A stretch of 64,000 nt of DNA from Aquitalea magnusonii (GTDB taxonomy: Bacteria > Pseudomonadota > Gammaproteobacteria > Burkholderiales > Chromobacteriaceae): contig NZ_AP018823.1 of NCBI RefSeq assembly GCF_002217795.2, forward strand, positions 4,464,001 to 4,528,000, read 5' to 3'. A program made the position numbers and the translations under genes. The notes under the pieces were generated by a model. That model had not been told where the DNA came from. It searched no databases and saw only the letters and a list, made by a program, of their open reading frames with translations. Position 1 is the first letter of the stretch, and the number at the start of each line of letters is the position of its first letter. Below are positions 18,451 through 29,207 of the stretch, piece by piece.

Positions 18451-18636
18451 ATGAAAAAATACTTGGAAGAACAACTGACTGCAGAGTATGGCGTGGGCGG
18501 ATGGTCCGAGCGTAATTGTGGCGATGGCTGGGTTGAGGTTGACGTCAGGCGGCCTGACGGAGAAGTGGAAGTTGACCGTGTTTATTATGACAGCAATGGA
18601 GAAATCACTAGCATTGAAAAGGTAATTGCCTCATGA
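18451..18636 (+). CDS. 61-residue uncharacterised protein embedded between gatA and gatB
   Basis: I do not recognise this protein. It is an acidic 61-residue soluble chain ([20 protein letters not shown] at the start) with a [18 protein letters not shown] centre that looks like beta hairpins. GAGAGG lies about 6 bases before the ATG, and its stop overlaps the gatB start (ATGA), so it has the marks of a real, translationally coupled gene. Codon choice is less GC-biased than in its neighbours, hinting at later arrival. GatCAB operons normally lack such a gene. A frame extending back into gatA (18367) is not used because the ribosome site favours 18451. Confidence 0.72.
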   Translation: MKKYLEEQLTAEYGVGGWSERNCGDGWVEVDVRRPDGEVEVDRVYYDSNGEITSIEKVIAS

Positions 18637-20060
18637 AATGGGAAGTCGTCATCGGTCTTGAGGTGCATGTGCAGCTCAACACCGCTACCAAGATTTTTTC
18701 CGGCACCAGCACCGCCTTTGGTGCCGAGCCGAACACCCAGGCCTCGGCCGTGGAACTGGCCTTTCCCGGCGTGCTGCCGGTGATGAACAAGGCCGTGGTG
18801 GAAAAAGCCATCCGCCTGGGCCTGGCACTGGGCTCGAAAATCAACCAGAAGAACGTATTTGCGCGCAAAAACTACTTCTACCCCGACCTGCCCAAGGGCT
18901 ACCAGATCAGCCAGATGGAGCTGCCTATCGTCGAAGGCGGCGTATTGCCGATTCTGGTGGGCGAGGAAGAAAAGCTGGTCAAGCTGACCCGTGCCCACAT
19001 GGAAGAAGATGCCGGCAAATCGCTGCATGAAGACTTCAGCGGCATGACCGGCATCGACCTCAACCGCGCCGGCACCCCGCTCTTGGAAGTGGTGTCCGAG
19101 CCGGACATGCGCTCACCGGAAGAAGCCGTGGCCTATGCCCGCGCCCTGCACAGTCTGGTGATGTGGCTGGGTATTTGCGACGGCAACATGCAGGAAGGCA
19201 GCTTCCGCGTGGATGCCAACGTTTCGGTGCGCCCGTTCGGCCAGCAGGAATTCGGCACCCGCCGTGAAATCAAGAACCTGAACTCCTTCCGCTTCCTGGA
19301 GCAGGCCATCAAGTATGAAATCCAGTGGCAGATCGACACCCTGGAAGATGGCGGCCGCGTGGAACAGGCAACCGTGCTGTTCGACCCGGACAGCGGCGAA
19401 ACCCGCATGATGCGCAGCAAGGAAGACGCGCACGACTACCGCTACTTCCCCGATCCGGACTTGCTGCCGGTACGCATCAGCGACGAGCAGATCGCCCGCA
19501 TCCGCAGCGAAATGCCGGAACTGCCCAGCGCCATGAAGGCCCGCTTTGTCGAAGCCTTCGGCGTGTCGGCCTACGACGCGGCCCTGCTGACCGGCAGCCG
19601 TGCCACGGCGGAATATTTCGAAGCCGTTGCTCAGGGCTCCGGCCAGGGCAAGCTGGCCGCCAACTGGGTGAACGGTGAAATCGCCGCCCGTCTGAACCGC
19701 GAAGGCAAGGATATTGGCGACTGCCCGATTTCCGCCGAACGCCTGACCGGCCTGATCCAGCGCATTGCCGACAACACCCTGTCCAGCAAGCTGGCCAAGC
19801 AAGTGTTCGATGCCTTGTGGGATAGTGATCTGTCTGCCGATGCCATCATCGAGCGTGACGGCCTGAAACAGGTGTCCGACGTGGGGGCCATCGAGAAAAT
19901 GGTGGAAGAAGCCATTGCCGCCAACCCCAAGGCGGTGGAGGAGTTCCGCGCAGGCAAGGAAAAGGCACTGAATGCCTTGGCCGGTCAGGTGATGAAAGCT
20001 TCCAAGGGCAAGGCCAACCCGGCACAGGTGCAGGAAATCCTGAAGCAGAAGCTGGCTTGA
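18633..20060 (+). CDS. gatB: Asp/Glu-tRNA amidotransferase subunit B
   Basis: A 475-residue GatB that binds misacylated tRNA and activates its side chain with ATP before amidation. The start [15 protein letters not shown] and the central [17 protein letters not shown] motif are diagnostic. The C-terminal YqeY-like helical domain that binds tRNA (about 330-475) is complete. It overlaps the 61-residue ORF stop by 4 bp, and its transcript ends at the terminator at 20098. Confidence 0.98.
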   Translation: MKWEVVIGLEVHVQLNTATKIFSGTSTAFGAEPNTQASAVELAFPGVLPVMNKAVVEKAIRLGLALGSKINQKNVFARKNYFYPDLPKGYQISQMELPIVEGGVLPILVGEEEKLVKLTRAHMEEDAGKSLHEDFSGMTGIDLNRAGTPLLEVVSEPDMRSPEEAVAYARALHSLVMWLGICDGNMQEGSFRVDANVSVRPFGQQEFGTRREIKNLNSFRFLEQAIKYEIQWQIDTLEDGGRVEQATVLFDPDSGETRMMRSKEDAHDYRYFPDPDLLPVRISDEQIARIRSEMPELPSAMKARFVEAFGVSAYDAALLTGSRATAEYFEAVAQGSGQGKLAANWVNGEIAARLNREGKDIGDCPISAERLTGLIQRIADNTLSSKLAKQVFDALWDSDLSADAIIERDGLKQVSDVGAIEKMVEEAIAANPKAVEEFRAGKEKALNALAGQVMKASKGKANPAQVQEILKQKLA

Positions 20061-20097
20061 TGATTGGCTGAGGCACTGTTCCGGACAGTGTCGGTAC

Positions 20098-20131
20098 GAA
20101 CGGCATGCTACGGCATGCCGTTCTGTTTTTT
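20098..20131 (+). terminator. Intrinsic terminator of the gatCAB operon
   Basis: A perfect 10-bp stem (GAACGGCATG/CATGCCGTTC, 6-nt loop) is followed by TG and six T, 38 bp after the gatB stop. A smaller CACTGT/ACAGTG stem precedes it at 20074-20090. This isolates gatCAB from the dcw promoter. Confidence 0.85.
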
Positions 20132-20342
20132 CATTTTCAAGCGCACATTGCAAGCGCCGCGCGATGCAATGCCTGATCCTCAATGTCCATGTCATTAAAA
20201 ATCATTGTGTTGTCTTCCTGCACCATTCCAGTTCATAGCTCACTTTGACTGCTGTTATTAACTCACTGATTTGACACGGAAAGCACATTTTCACCGTGCC
20301 GCTAAGTCATTGTCGCAAAAGGTGAATTAGCGCCGAGTGATG
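20132..20342. other. AT-richer upstream region of the dcw promoter
   Basis: No gene is seen in these 211 bp. Two TTGAC-like -35 boxes occur (TTGACT near 20244, TTGACA near 20274), but neither has a -10 at correct spacing. The stretch could hold additional regulator sites for the dcw operon; none was recognised. Confidence 0.4.
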
Positions 20343-20371
20343 TTGACCATGGTGAAGTTCTTTCTTATAGT
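20343..20371 (+). promoter_or_regulatory. Sigma70 promoter of mraZ and the dcw cluster
   Basis: TTGACC (20343-20348) and TATAGT (20366-20371) are separated by exactly 17 bp. They lie about 70 bp before mraZ and run directly into the MraZ box array, as expected for the autoregulated Pmra promoter. Confidence 0.82.
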
Positions 20372-20409
20372 GGCGGAAAGTGGGGTGAAGTGGGTAAAAG
20401 TGGGGCGAC
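20370..20409 (+). promoter_or_regulatory. MraZ operator: four 10-bp direct repeats
   Basis: GTGGC, GTGGG, GTGGG and GTGGG start at 20370, 20380, 20390 and 20400, each followed by five variable bases. This matches the known MraZ target of TGGG-type repeats with 10-bp period downstream of its own promoter. The first repeat overlaps the end of the -10, so a bound MraZ oligomer would block initiation. The first copy is degenerate (GTGGC). Confidence 0.82.
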
Positions 20410-20442
20410 GGCCCCTCAACTTTCAGCGGTGGTGTCCAGGTC

Positions 20443-20889
20443 ATGATTGGTGGAGTCAGCATTGTCTCTCTTGATAGCAAGGGTCGTTTGGCCATTCCGG
20501 CCAGACACCGTGAGACACTGCTGTCCGCGTTTGGCCACAAGCTGGTCGTTACCCTTGAGTCCCCCGACCATCTGCTGATTTACCCCGAACCCAACTGGCG
20601 TCCGGTCGAAGCCCGCCTTCTCGCCCTTCCCACCGGCAATCCCACGCTCAAACGCTACCAGCGCCTCGTGCTTGGCCACGCAGAAACGCTGGAAATGGAC
20701 AGCGCCGGACGCATCCTGCTTCCCTCCCGCCTGCGCGACCTGGTCGGCCTCGACAAGGACGTGGCCCTGGTGGGCATGGGTAACCGCTTCGAGCTGTGGA
20801 ATGCCGAGGAATGGGACAGCCAGACCAATGACGCCCTGGCGATAGACCAAGCCGACCTGGCACAACATCTTGGAGACTTTACGCTGTGA
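20443..20889 (+). CDS. mraZ: Transcriptional regulator MraZ
   Basis: A 148-residue AbrB/MraZ-fold DNA-binding protein that forms a ring and represses the dcw promoter. Both DxxxR motifs are present: [10 protein letters not shown] (Asp11-Arg15) and [10 protein letters not shown] (Asp86-Arg90). It is the first dcw gene, preceded by its promoter and four operator repeats. Its stop overlaps the GTG start of rsmH (GTGA). Confidence 0.97.
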   Translation: MIGGVSIVSLDSKGRLAIPARHRETLLSAFGHKLVVTLESPDHLLIYPEPNWRPVEARLLALPTGNPTLKRYQRLVLGHAETLEMDSAGRILLPSRLRDLVGLDKDVALVGMGNRFELWNAEEWDSQTNDALAIDQADLAQHLGDFTL

Positions 20890-21848
20890 ACCCCACCCCG
20901 TTCGTGCATCGCACGGTGCTGCTTGCCGAGGCTGTCGAAGCACTCGCCATCAAGCCTGATGGCGTGTACGTCGATTGCACCTTTGGCCGAGGTGGTCATA
21001 GCCGCTTGATCCTGTCACGGCTGGGCCCCACGGGCCGGCTGATTGCCTTTGACAAGGATCCGGAAGCCATCGCCGAAGCCGAACGGCTGGCGGCAGAAGA
21101 CAGCCGTTTCACCATTGTCCACAACGGTTTCGAGACCCTGGGTCAGGAACTGGCCCGCCTGGGTGTGGCCACGGTGAATGGTGTATTGATGGATCTGGGC
21201 GTGTCCTCGCCACAGATTGACGATGGCCGTCGCGGATTCAGCTTCCGCTTTGACGCGCCGCTGGACATGCGCATGGACACCACCCGCGGCATTACCGCCG
21301 CCCAGTGGCTGGCCAGTGCGGAAGAAGACGAAATCAAAGAGGTCATCAAGACTTATGGTGAAGAGCGGTTTGCTCGCAAGATCGCAGCAGCCATTGTTGC
21401 GCAACGGGAGCTCGCTCCCATCCAGACCACGCGTGAGCTCGCCTTGCTCGTTGGGCAAAACGTCCGTACTCGGGAACCGGGTCAGGACCCAGCCACGCGT
21501 ACCTTCCAGGCGATCCGGATCTTTGTGAACCGCGAGCTGGACGAGCTGAAAGCGGTGCTGCCGCAGGCGGCGCGTCATCTGGCGGAAGATGGCCGTCTGG
21601 CCATCATCAGCTTTCATTCACTGGAAGACCGTATCGTCAAACAATACCTGCGTGATGCCAGCAGTGTGGAAAAACTGCCCAGTTGGGTGATGGTGCGTGC
21701 CGAAGACATGGCCCGCCCGCCGCTGGAAACCGTTGGCAAACCGGTGCGTGCCTCGGAAGAGGAAGTGCGTGACAACGCCCGTTCGCGCAGCGCCATCATG
21801 CGTATTGCCCAGCGTACCGCCGCACCGTGGCGTGAGGGGGATGCATGA
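20886..21848 (+). CDS. rsmH: 16S rRNA (cytosine-1402-N4)-methyltransferase RsmH
   Basis: A 320-residue SAM-dependent methyltransferase (formerly MraW) that methylates N4 of C1402 in the ribosomal P site. The start is GTG and overlaps the mraZ stop by 4 bp. Family marks are [39 protein letters not shown] and the late [16 protein letters not shown]. Its stop overlaps the ftsL start (ATGA). Confidence 0.97.
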   Translation: MNPTPFVHRTVLLAEAVEALAIKPDGVYVDCTFGRGGHSRLILSRLGPTGRLIAFDKDPEAIAEAERLAAEDSRFTIVHNGFETLGQELARLGVATVNGVLMDLGVSSPQIDDGRRGFSFRFDAPLDMRMDTTRGITAAQWLASAEEDEIKEVIKTYGEERFARKIAAAIVAQRELAPIQTTRELALLVGQNVRTREPGQDPATRTFQAIRIFVNRELDELKAVLPQAARHLAEDGRLAIISFHSLEDRIVKQYLRDASSVEKLPSWVMVRAEDMARPPLETVGKPVRASEEEVRDNARSRSAIMRIAQRTAAPWREGDA

Positions 21849-22117
21849 ACCGTCTGTGCGCGATTCTTCTGGTGCTTGTGGTGGTGTCCGCCTGGTCGGT
21901 GGTCACCTCGCAGCACGTATCGCGCAGGCTGTACAGCGACCTGCAGAAAGAGCAGAAGTCCGCTCAGCAGCTGGAAGTGGAATACGGTCAATTACAGCTG
22001 GAGCAAAGCACCTGGGGAGCGCATGCGGTGATTGAAAAGGCCGCCGGCACCCGCCTGGGCATGCACACGCCAGACCCGCGTCAGATTCAGGTGATTTCAC
22101 CGCGGGGAGGTGCCTGA
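21845..22117 (+). CDS. ftsL: Cell division protein FtsL
   Basis: A 90-residue bitopic protein: a very short cytoplasmic start, a membrane helix (about 3-21), then a periplasmic leucine-zipper coiled coil ([20 protein letters not shown] onward). With FtsB and FtsQ it recruits and activates FtsW-FtsI at the septum. It overlaps rsmH by 4 bp and ftsI by 1 bp. Sequence conservation is low, so the call rests on length, topology and place. Confidence 0.94.
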   Translation: MNRLCAILLVLVVVSAWSVVTSQHVSRRLYSDLQKEQKSAQQLEVEYGQLQLEQSTWGAHAVIEKAAGTRLGMHTPDPRQIQVISPRGGA

Positions 22118-23868
22118 TGCGCACCAGCTACTCCGCCCACCAGCGTGAACGCATCGCCGATGCCAGCCCTGCCCTGAAAATGACGGCAGGGCGTGTGCGT
22201 TTTGTATTGCTGATGCTGGGCATGCTGTTTCTGGCGCTGATTGGCCGGGCCATTTATCTGCAAGTGGTGCAGCAGGACTTCCTGCAAGGCCAGGGCGAGG
22301 CACGTTTCCGCCGCGCGATGACGCTGGAAGCCAATCGCGGGGTGATTACCGATCGTAACGGCGAACCGCTGGCCATCAGCTCGCCGGTACAAACCATCTG
22401 GGCCAGCCCGGCCGACATGGAGCCGGTGCCACCGGCCAAGCTGCGTGATCTGGGCAAGCTGCTGGACATCAGCCCGGAAGAACTGGCCACCAAGCTGTCC
22501 GATCACAAGAAGGAATTTGTCTACATCAAGCGCCAGATCAGCCCGGAGCTGGCGGACAAGGTGATGGCGCTGGGCATTCCCGGCATTGCCAAGCAGCAGG
22601 AATACCGCCGTTTCTACCCGGCTGGCGAAATCATCTCCCACATCATCGGTTTTACCGGGGTGGATGGCAAAGGCCAGGAAGGGGTGGAGCTGGCGCGCGA
22701 AAAAATGCTGGCTGGCAAGGATGGTCGCCGCGTGGTGATCAAGGATCGCCGTGGCCACATCATCGAGGATGTCGCCGCCATTGAACCGCCCAAGGATGGC
22801 CAGACCCTGGCCCTGGCGGTGGATCATCGCATCCAGTATCTGGCGTATCGCGAAATCAAGGCGGCGGTGGAAGAGAACAAGGCCAAGGCCGGCAGCGTGG
22901 TGGTGCTGGATGCCAAGTCCGGCGAGTTGCTGGCATTGGCCAACTATCCCTCGTTCAATCCCAACAACCGGGTGGGCACCACACCGGAAATGCTGCGCAA
23001 CCGTGCGGTGATCGACCTGTTCGAGCCCGGTTCCACCATGAAGCCGCTGTCCATCTCGCTGGCGCTGGAACATGGCAAGGCCACGGTCAATACCGTACTG
23101 GATACCCATAGCTACATGATTGGCCCGGCCACCATCCGCGATGTATCGGCCCAGCCCAGCCTCAACATCCTGGGCATCATCCAGAAGTCGTCCAACGTCG
23201 GCACCAGCAAGCTGGCGCTGTTGAGCAGCCCGCAGGATTTCTGGACTTACTACGATGCGCTGGGCTTTGGCCGTCCGCCTAATACCGGCTTCCCCGGCGA
23301 GGCGGCAGGCCGCCTGCGCGACTGGAAAAACTGGCGGCCCATCGAACAGGCCACCATGTCTTTCGGCTATGGCGTGTCGGTAAGCCTGCTCCAGATGGCG
23401 CGGGCTTACACCATTTTTACCAATGACGGCGTGATGCTGCCCATCTCGCTGTACAAGACCAATAACCCGATGCCGGGCAAGCGGGTGCTGAGCGAGAAAA
23501 CCGCCCACGAAATGCACGACCTGCTGGTGGCCAACAGCGAACCGGGCGGCGGTGCCGTCGGTGGCCGCATCATCGGTTACAGCATCGGTGGCAAGAGCGG
23601 TACCGCGCGCAAGCTGGAAGGCCGCACCTATGTGGCCAACAAGCACCGCGCGCTGTTCATCGGCTTTGCCCCGGGCAAGAACCCCAAACTGATTGTGGCC
23701 GTGATGATTGACGAACCCACGGCTGGCAAATACTACGGCGGTGCCATTTCCGCACCGGTGTTTTCCCAGGTGGCTGGCGGCGCGCTGCGCGTGCTGAATG
23801 TGCAGCCGGACGAGCCGTCCAACAACAGCTTGCTGCCGGATTCCACCCCGGTCCCTGCGGATTTTTGA
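22117..23868 (+). CDS. ftsI: Penicillin-binding protein 3 (septal transpeptidase)
   Basis: A 583-residue class B PBP that cross-links septal peptidoglycan. One membrane helix (about 27-48) is followed by the pedestal domain (RGVITDRNGEPLA) and the transpeptidase domain with STMK (Ser306-Lys309), SSN (358-360) and KSGT (493-496). It starts on the last base of the ftsL stop, so translation is coupled. Confidence 0.97.
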   Translation: MRTSYSAHQRERIADASPALKMTAGRVRFVLLMLGMLFLALIGRAIYLQVVQQDFLQGQGEARFRRAMTLEANRGVITDRNGEPLAISSPVQTIWASPADMEPVPPAKLRDLGKLLDISPEELATKLSDHKKEFVYIKRQISPELADKVMALGIPGIAKQQEYRRFYPAGEIISHIIGFTGVDGKGQEGVELAREKMLAGKDGRRVVIKDRRGHIIEDVAAIEPPKDGQTLALAVDHRIQYLAYREIKAAVEENKAKAGSVVVLDAKSGELLALANYPSFNPNNRVGTTPEMLRNRAVIDLFEPGSTMKPLSISLALEHGKATVNTVLDTHSYMIGPATIRDVSAQPSLNILGIIQKSSNVGTSKLALLSSPQDFWTYYDALGFGRPPNTGFPGEAAGRLRDWKNWRPIEQATMSFGYGVSVSLLQMARAYTIFTNDGVMLPISLYKTNNPMPGKRVLSEKTAHEMHDLLVANSEPGGGAVGGRIIGYSIGGKSGTARKLEGRTYVANKHRALFIGFAPGKNPKLIVAVMIDEPTAGKYYGGAISAPVFSQVAGGALRVLNVQPDEPSNNSLLPDSTPVPADF

Positions 23869-23879
23869 AGAAACAGAAC

Positions 23880-25358
23880 ATGAAAAGTCGCCTGACAAGC
23901 TTGCCGGACTGGGATCCGGCACAACTGAACCTGCTGGGCTTCCCCATCAAACGGGTAGAAGCTGACAGCCGCCGCGTACTGCCCGGCGATGTCTTCCTGG
24001 CCTGCCATGGCGAATATGCCGATGGCCGCGACTTCATCCCTGCCGCGCTGGAAAAAGGTGCGGCGGCGGTGCTGTGGGATGCTGCCGACGGTTTTTGCTG
24101 GAACCCCGACTGGCAACTGCCCAACCTGCCTGTCCCGGCGCTGCGCGAGCGTGCCGGCATGGTGGCGGCACACGTCTATGGCCAGCCCAGCCAGGCGATG
24201 ACCGTAATCGGCATTACCGGCACCAATGGCAAGACTTCCATCTCGCACTGGCTGGCGCAGGCGTTTTCGTTGCTGGGGCAGAAAGCCGCCTTGATCGGCA
24301 CCGTGGGCAATGGTTTTTATGGCGAACTGACCCAAACCACGCACACCACGCCAGACCCGGTTACCGTACAGCAAAAGCTGGCCGAATACCGTCGTCAGGG
24401 TGCGCATGTGGTGACCATGGAAGTATCCAGCCACGGTCTGGACCAGGCGCGGGTGAACGGCGTGAGTTTTGCCACCGCGGTATTCACCAACCTGACCCGC
24501 GATCATCTGGATTACCACGGCAGCATGGAAGCCTATGGTGGGGCCAAGGCCAAGCTGTTTCACTGGGAAGGCCTCAAGCATGCGGTCATCAATGTGGATG
24601 ACCCGTTTGGCCGCCAACTGGTGCAGGACATCGATGCCAGCCAGACCCAGGTGGTGAGCTATGGCCTGACCCAGGGCGATGTGCGCCCGCTCAGCCTGAC
24701 GGCCAATCTGGATGGCCTGCAATTGCGGGTTGCCACGCCGTGGGGCGAGGTGGAGGTGCGTACCGGTCTGGTGGGCCGTTTCAATGCCAGCAATCTTTTG
24801 GCCTGTCTGGCCACCTTGTGCGTCAACGGCATCAGCCTGACTGATGCCGCCGCCGTGATGGCGCGCATCCAGCCGGCGCGTGGCCGTATGCAAAGCATTG
24901 GCGGCAGCCACGAACCGCTGGTGGTGATTGACTACGCCCATACCCCGGATGCGCTGGAAAAGGCACTGGCCACGCTGGCCGACATCCGTCCGGCAGGCAG
25001 CAAGCTGTATTGCGTGTTCGGCTGCGGCGGCGACCGCGATCCGGGCAAGCGCCCGATGATGGGCGAAATCGCCCAGCGCATTGCCGATGTGGCAGTGGTG
25101 ACCAGCGACAATCCGCGCACCGAAAACCCGCAAACCATCATCGAGCACATTCTGGCCGGCATGAGCCAGCCCGGCCATGTGGATGCCGACCGTGCCGCCG
25201 CCATTCACTGGGCGGTGAGCCAGGCGCAGGCGGGCGACATCGTGCTGATCGCCGGCAAGGGTCACGAGGAATACCAGGACATCGGCGGGGTCAAGCACCC
25301 GTTCTCCGATTTCCGCATTGCCGAAGAAGCGCTGACGGCCTGGGGAGACAAGGCATGA
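23880..25358 (+). CDS. murE: UDP-MurNAc-tripeptide synthetase, meso-DAP adding
   Basis: A 492-residue Mur ligase that adds meso-diaminopimelate to UDP-MurNAc-L-Ala-D-Glu in the cytoplasm. The ATP-binding GTNGKT is at 114-119, and the substrate signature DNPR (SDNPRTENP) shows meso-DAP rather than lysine specificity. The ATG at 23880 is preferred, although a TTG at 23865 overlapping the ftsI stop would add five residues. It overlaps murF by 4 bp. Confidence 0.97.
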   Translation: MKSRLTSLPDWDPAQLNLLGFPIKRVEADSRRVLPGDVFLACHGEYADGRDFIPAALEKGAAAVLWDAADGFCWNPDWQLPNLPVPALRERAGMVAAHVYGQPSQAMTVIGITGTNGKTSISHWLAQAFSLLGQKAALIGTVGNGFYGELTQTTHTTPDPVTVQQKLAEYRRQGAHVVTMEVSSHGLDQARVNGVSFATAVFTNLTRDHLDYHGSMEAYGGAKAKLFHWEGLKHAVINVDDPFGRQLVQDIDASQTQVVSYGLTQGDVRPLSLTANLDGLQLRVATPWGEVEVRTGLVGRFNASNLLACLATLCVNGISLTDAAAVMARIQPARGRMQSIGGSHEPLVVIDYAHTPDALEKALATLADIRPAGSKLYCVFGCGGDRDPGKRPMMGEIAQRIADVAVVTSDNPRTENPQTIIEHILAGMSQPGHVDADRAAAIHWAVSQAQAGDIVLIAGKGHEEYQDIGGVKHPFSDFRIAEEALTAWGDKA

Positions 25359-26731
25359 TGACCTTGCAGCAGGCCGCGCAATGGGCAGTTGGCACCCTAT
25401 CGGGCGCAGGCAGGCAAGTCCGTCTTACCCGCGTGGTGACTGACAGCCGTGCGGTGCAGCCGGGCGATTTGTTTGTCGCGCTCAAGGGCGAACGCTTTGA
25501 TGCGCACGACTTTGTAGCCGACGTGCTGGCGCGCGGTGCCGCCGCTGCGCTGGTGGCCGAGGATTTTGCGCTGGACAACGCCAGTCTGATCAAGGTGGAC
25601 GACACCCGGCTGGCGCTGGGCCGTCTGGCTGCTGGCTGGGCTGGCGCACTGCCTGCGCTGCGCGTGGGCATTACCGGTTCCAACGGCAAGACCACGGTCA
25701 AGGAAATGCTCAGCGCCATTCTCAAGGCCCATGCCGGAGAGCAGGCGGTGCATGCCACCGCCGGTAACTTCAACAACGACATCGGCCTGCCGCTGACCTT
25801 GCTGGGGCTGACTGCCGCCCATCGCTATGCGGTGCTGGAAATGGGCATGAACCACCACGGCGAGCTGACTTATCTGAGCAAGATGGCCCGGCCGCAAGTG
25901 GCACTGGTCAACAATGCCATGCGTGCCCACCTGGGCCATTTTGCCGATACCGCCGACATCGCCCGTGCCAAGGCGGAAATCTTCTGCGGCCTGCAGGCGG
26001 ATGGTGTGGCCATCGTCAATGCCGATGACGCCAATATCGCGCTGTTCCGTGCCGCCGCCGGTGCGCATCGCATCTGCAGTTTCGGCCTGCAGCAGATAGC
26101 AGACATCCGCGCGCGTGACATCAGCCTGCAGGCGCTCGATAGCCAGTTCATCCTGTGCAGCCCGCAAGGCGAGCAGGCCATCAGCCTGCCGGCACCGGGC
26201 GAACACAATGTGCGCAATGCGCTGGCCGCTGCGGCCATGGCGCTGGCACTGGATGTGCCGCTGGCCGCCATCGCTGCCGGTCTGGCGGTGTTCGGCAATG
26301 CCAAGGGCCGTCTGCAACAGAAAACCGGTCGTCACGGCGGTGTGCTGATTGATGACAGCTACAACGCCAATCCGGATTCGATGAAAGCCGGTATCGACGT
26401 GCTGGCCGGCCTGCCGGCACCGCATTGCTTTGTGATGGGTGATATCGGCGAGCTGGGAGATACCGCGCCGCAACTGCACCGCGAGGTGGGTGAGCATGCC
26501 CGCCAGCGCGGTATTGCGCAGTTGGTGACGTTGGGCGAACTCAGCCGTCACGCCGCCGCCGCCTTTGGTGACGGCGCACACAGTTTTGATGATTTCGCGG
26601 CGCTGGCCAGCTGGCTGGACGCCAATTTGCAAGCGGGAGCTTCCGTGCTGGTGAAAGGCTCGCGCTTCATGCGTATGGAACGGGTGGTGGAACACCTGAC
26701 GACCGCAAAACAACAAGAAGAGGGAGTGTAA
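25355..26731 (+). CDS. murF: UDP-MurNAc-pentapeptide synthetase MurF
   Basis: A 458-residue Mur ligase that adds D-Ala-D-Ala to the UDP-MurNAc tripeptide. GSNGKTT (108-114) binds ATP, followed by the conserved [14 protein letters not shown] and later [15 protein letters not shown]. The ATG at 25355 overlaps the murE stop, and a second ATG follows at once. One base separates its stop from the mraY GTG start. Confidence 0.97.
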   Translation: MMTLQQAAQWAVGTLSGAGRQVRLTRVVTDSRAVQPGDLFVALKGERFDAHDFVADVLARGAAAALVAEDFALDNASLIKVDDTRLALGRLAAGWAGALPALRVGITGSNGKTTVKEMLSAILKAHAGEQAVHATAGNFNNDIGLPLTLLGLTAAHRYAVLEMGMNHHGELTYLSKMARPQVALVNNAMRAHLGHFADTADIARAKAEIFCGLQADGVAIVNADDANIALFRAAAGAHRICSFGLQQIADIRARDISLQALDSQFILCSPQGEQAISLPAPGEHNVRNALAAAAMALALDVPLAAIAAGLAVFGNAKGRLQQKTGRHGGVLIDDSYNANPDSMKAGIDVLAGLPAPHCFVMGDIGELGDTAPQLHREVGEHARQRGIAQLVTLGELSRHAAAAFGDGAHSFDDFAALASWLDANLQAGASVLVKGSRFMRMERVVEHLTTAKQQEEGV

Positions 26732-26732
26732 G

Positions 26733-27818
26733 GTGCTGCTCTGGCTAGCCGATCTGCTGGGTTCTCATATCCGGACTTTCAACGTTGTCTACTACGTCAC
26801 CCTGCGTGCGGTGATGGCGGCGCTTACCTCGCTGACCATCTCGCTGCTGATGGGGCCGTGGGTGATTCGCAAACTGACCGAGCTGAAAGTCGGCCAGGCC
26901 GTGCGTAACGACGGTCCGCAAAGCCATCTGGTCAAGGCCGGTACGCCCACCATGGGTGGTTCGCTGATCATGCTGTCCATCACCATCACCACGTTGCTGT
27001 GGGCGGATCTGTCCAACAAATACGTCTGGCTGCTGCTGGCGGTGATGCTGGGTACCGGCGCGCTGGGCTTTTACGACGACTGGCGCAAGGTGGTGTACAA
27101 GGACCCGAAAGGCGTGTCGGCCAAATTCAAGATGGTATGGCAATCCACCATCGCCATTGCCGCGGGCATCTTCCTGATTGCCACTGCCAAGCTGCCGGCC
27201 TCCACCGAGTTCATCGTGCCCTTCTTCAAGACCGTGGCCTATCCGCTGGGCGTGGTGGGCTTCTGCGTGCTGACCTATCTGGTGATTGTAGGCACCTCCA
27301 ATGCGGTCAACCTGACCGACGGTCTGGATGGTCTGGCGGCGTTGCCGGTGGTGATGGTGGCTTCCGGCCTGTCCATCTTCGCTTACGTGGCTGGCCACGT
27401 GGTGTTTTCCAAATATCTGGGCCTGCCCTTCATTCCCGGCGCGCATGAAGTCGTGGTGTTCTGTGCCGCCATCTGCGGGGCCTGCCTAGGCTTCTTGTGG
27501 TTCAACGCCTATCCGGCGCAGGTGTTCATGGGCGATGTCGGCGCACTGGCGCTGGGCGCGGCACTGGGCACCGTGGCGGTGATCGTGCGTCAGGAAATCG
27601 TGCTGTTCATCATGGGCGGTCTGTTCGTGATGGAAGCACTGTCGGTGATGATCCAGGTGGCTTCGTTCAAGCTAACCGGCAAGCGCGTGTTCCGCATGGC
27701 ACCGCTGCATCACCACTACGAATTGAAGGGCTGGAAGGAAACCCAGGTGGTGGTGCGCTTCTGGATTGTCACCATGATGCTGGTGCTGGCTGGCCTGGCT
27801 TCGTTGAAATTGCGTTAA
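26733..27818 (+). CDS. mraY: Phospho-MurNAc-pentapeptide transferase MraY
   Basis: A 361-residue polytopic membrane enzyme (about ten helices) that joins the MurNAc-pentapeptide to undecaprenyl phosphate, giving lipid I. Diagnostic stretches are [21 protein letters not shown] with the catalytic Asp region, [10 protein letters not shown] and [14 protein letters not shown]. The start codon is GTG, 1 bp after murF, with AGGGAG upstream. Confidence 0.98.
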   Translation: MLLWLADLLGSHIRTFNVVYYVTLRAVMAALTSLTISLLMGPWVIRKLTELKVGQAVRNDGPQSHLVKAGTPTMGGSLIMLSITITTLLWADLSNKYVWLLLAVMLGTGALGFYDDWRKVVYKDPKGVSAKFKMVWQSTIAIAAGIFLIATAKLPASTEFIVPFFKTVAYPLGVVGFCVLTYLVIVGTSNAVNLTDGLDGLAALPVVMVASGLSIFAYVAGHVVFSKYLGLPFIPGAHEVVVFCAAICGACLGFLWFNAYPAQVFMGDVGALALGAALGTVAVIVRQEIVLFIMGGLFVMEALSVMIQVASFKLTGKRVFRMAPLHHHYELKGWKETQVVVRFWIVTMMLVLAGLASLKLR

Positions 27819-27830
27819 GGACAAGGGCTC

Positions 27831-29207
27831 ATGAACTTTGCTGATCGACACATCGCGGTAGTGGGGCTGGGAGGCTCGGGGCTGGCTGCCGCGCGCTATC
27901 TGGCTGCCCACGGCGCACGCGTGGTGGTGGCCGACAGCAAGCCCGCGCCCGAGCGCGTGGCCGAACTGCAGCGCCATGTGCCGCATGCCGAGCTGCGCGT
28001 TGGTGCGTTTGATGCCAGCACCTTTGCCGGCGTCGACATGCTGGTGCTCAGCCCTGGCGTGCCGCTGAAAAACCCGGCGGTGGATGCTTTCCGTCGCGCC
28101 GGTGGTGAAGTGGTGGGCGATGTGGAACTGCTGGCCCGCGCCATCAGGGGCAATGGCAGCAAGGTGATTGCCATTACCGGTTCCAATGGCAAGACCACCG
28201 TCACCAGTCTGGTCGGCCATCTGTGCCAGCAGGCCGGGCTGGATACCATCGTGGCCGGCAATATCGGTCTGGCGGTACTGGAAGCCCTGCTGGAACGCGA
28301 ACAGTCCGGCAAGCAGCCGGACGTGTGGGTGCTGGAGTTGTCCAGCTTCCAACTGGAAACCACGTACAGCCTCGCCGCCGATGCCGCCACCGTGCTGAAT
28401 ATTTCCGAAGACCATCTGGACCGCTACAACGACCTGCTGGACTACGCCCACGCCAAGACCGCCGTGTTCAACGGCCAGGGCGTGCAGGTGCTGAACCGCG
28501 ACGACATCCTGGCCCCGGCCATGGTGCGCCCCGGCCATGTGGTCAAATGGTTCTCGCTCAAGCAGCCGGTGGAATACAGCCTCACTCAGCAGGATGGCCA
28601 ATACTGGCTCAGCGCACAGGGCAAGGCCGTGCTGCCGCAAGCCAGCCTGCAACTGCAAGGCCTGCACAATGCCGCCAACGCCCTGGCCGCGCTGGCCTTG
28701 TGCGACAGCATCGGGCTGGACCGCACTGCCCTGCTGCAAGGCTTGCAAAGCTTTGAGGGCCTGGCCCACCGCGTGGAGCTGGTGGACGAATTTGACGGCA
28801 TCGCCTGGATTGACGATTCCAAGGGCACCAATGTCGGCGCTACCGAGGCCGCCCTCAATGGCATGACCCGCAAGGTGGTGCTGATAGCAGGTGGCGATGG
28901 CAAGGGCCAGGATTTCAGCCCGCTGGCACCGGCTTGCCAGCGCATTGCCCGCGCCGTATTGCTGATTGGCCGCGATGCCGGCCGTATCCGTGCCGCACTG
29001 GCCGACAGCGGCGTTGCGCTGCACGACTATGCCACGCTGGAAGAAGCCACCCGCGCCGCCGCCGCGCTGGCCCAGCCGGGTGATGTGGTGCTGCTGTCGC
29101 CCGCCTGCGCCAGCCTGGACATGTTCCGCAACTACGCCCATCGCGCCCAGGTGTTTATCGACACCGTGGCGCAGATCAAGGCCGCGACCGGAAAGGGGCA
29201 GCCATGA
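27831..29207 (+). CDS. murD: UDP-MurNAc-L-alanine:D-glutamate ligase MurD
   Basis: A 458-residue cytoplasmic Mur ligase adding D-glutamate to UDP-MurNAc-L-Ala. A Rossmann-like start ([15 protein letters not shown]) binds the uracil nucleotide, GSNGKTT (117-123) binds ATP, and ELSSFQLE with [10 protein letters not shown] marks the central domain. Its stop overlaps the ftsW start by 4 bp. Confidence 0.97.
   Translation: MNFADRHIAVVGLGGSGLAAARYLAAHGARVVVADSKPAPERVAELQRHVPHAELRVGAFDASTFAGVDMLVLSPGVPLKNPAVDAFRRAGGEVVGDVELLARAIRGNGSKVIAITGSNGKTTVTSLVGHLCQQAGLDTIVAGNIGLAVLEALLEREQSGKQPDVWVLELSSFQLETTYSLAADAATVLNISEDHLDRYNDLLDYAHAKTAVFNGQGVQVLNRDDILAPAMVRPGHVVKWFSLKQPVEYSLTQQDGQYWLSAQGKAVLPQASLQLQGLHNAANALAALALCDSIGLDRTALLQGLQSFEGLAHRVELVDEFDGIAWIDDSKGTNVGATEAALNGMTRKVVLIAGGDGKGQDFSPLAPACQRIARAVLLIGRDAGRIRAALADSGVALHDYATLEEATRAAAALAQPGDVVLLSPACASLDMFRNYAHRAQVFIDTVAQIKAATGKGQP

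Noticed and set aside
22087..23922. 611-codon minus-strand frame opposite ftsI
   Set aside because: Antisense shadow of a complete ftsI with low-complexity His/Gly/Gln composition.
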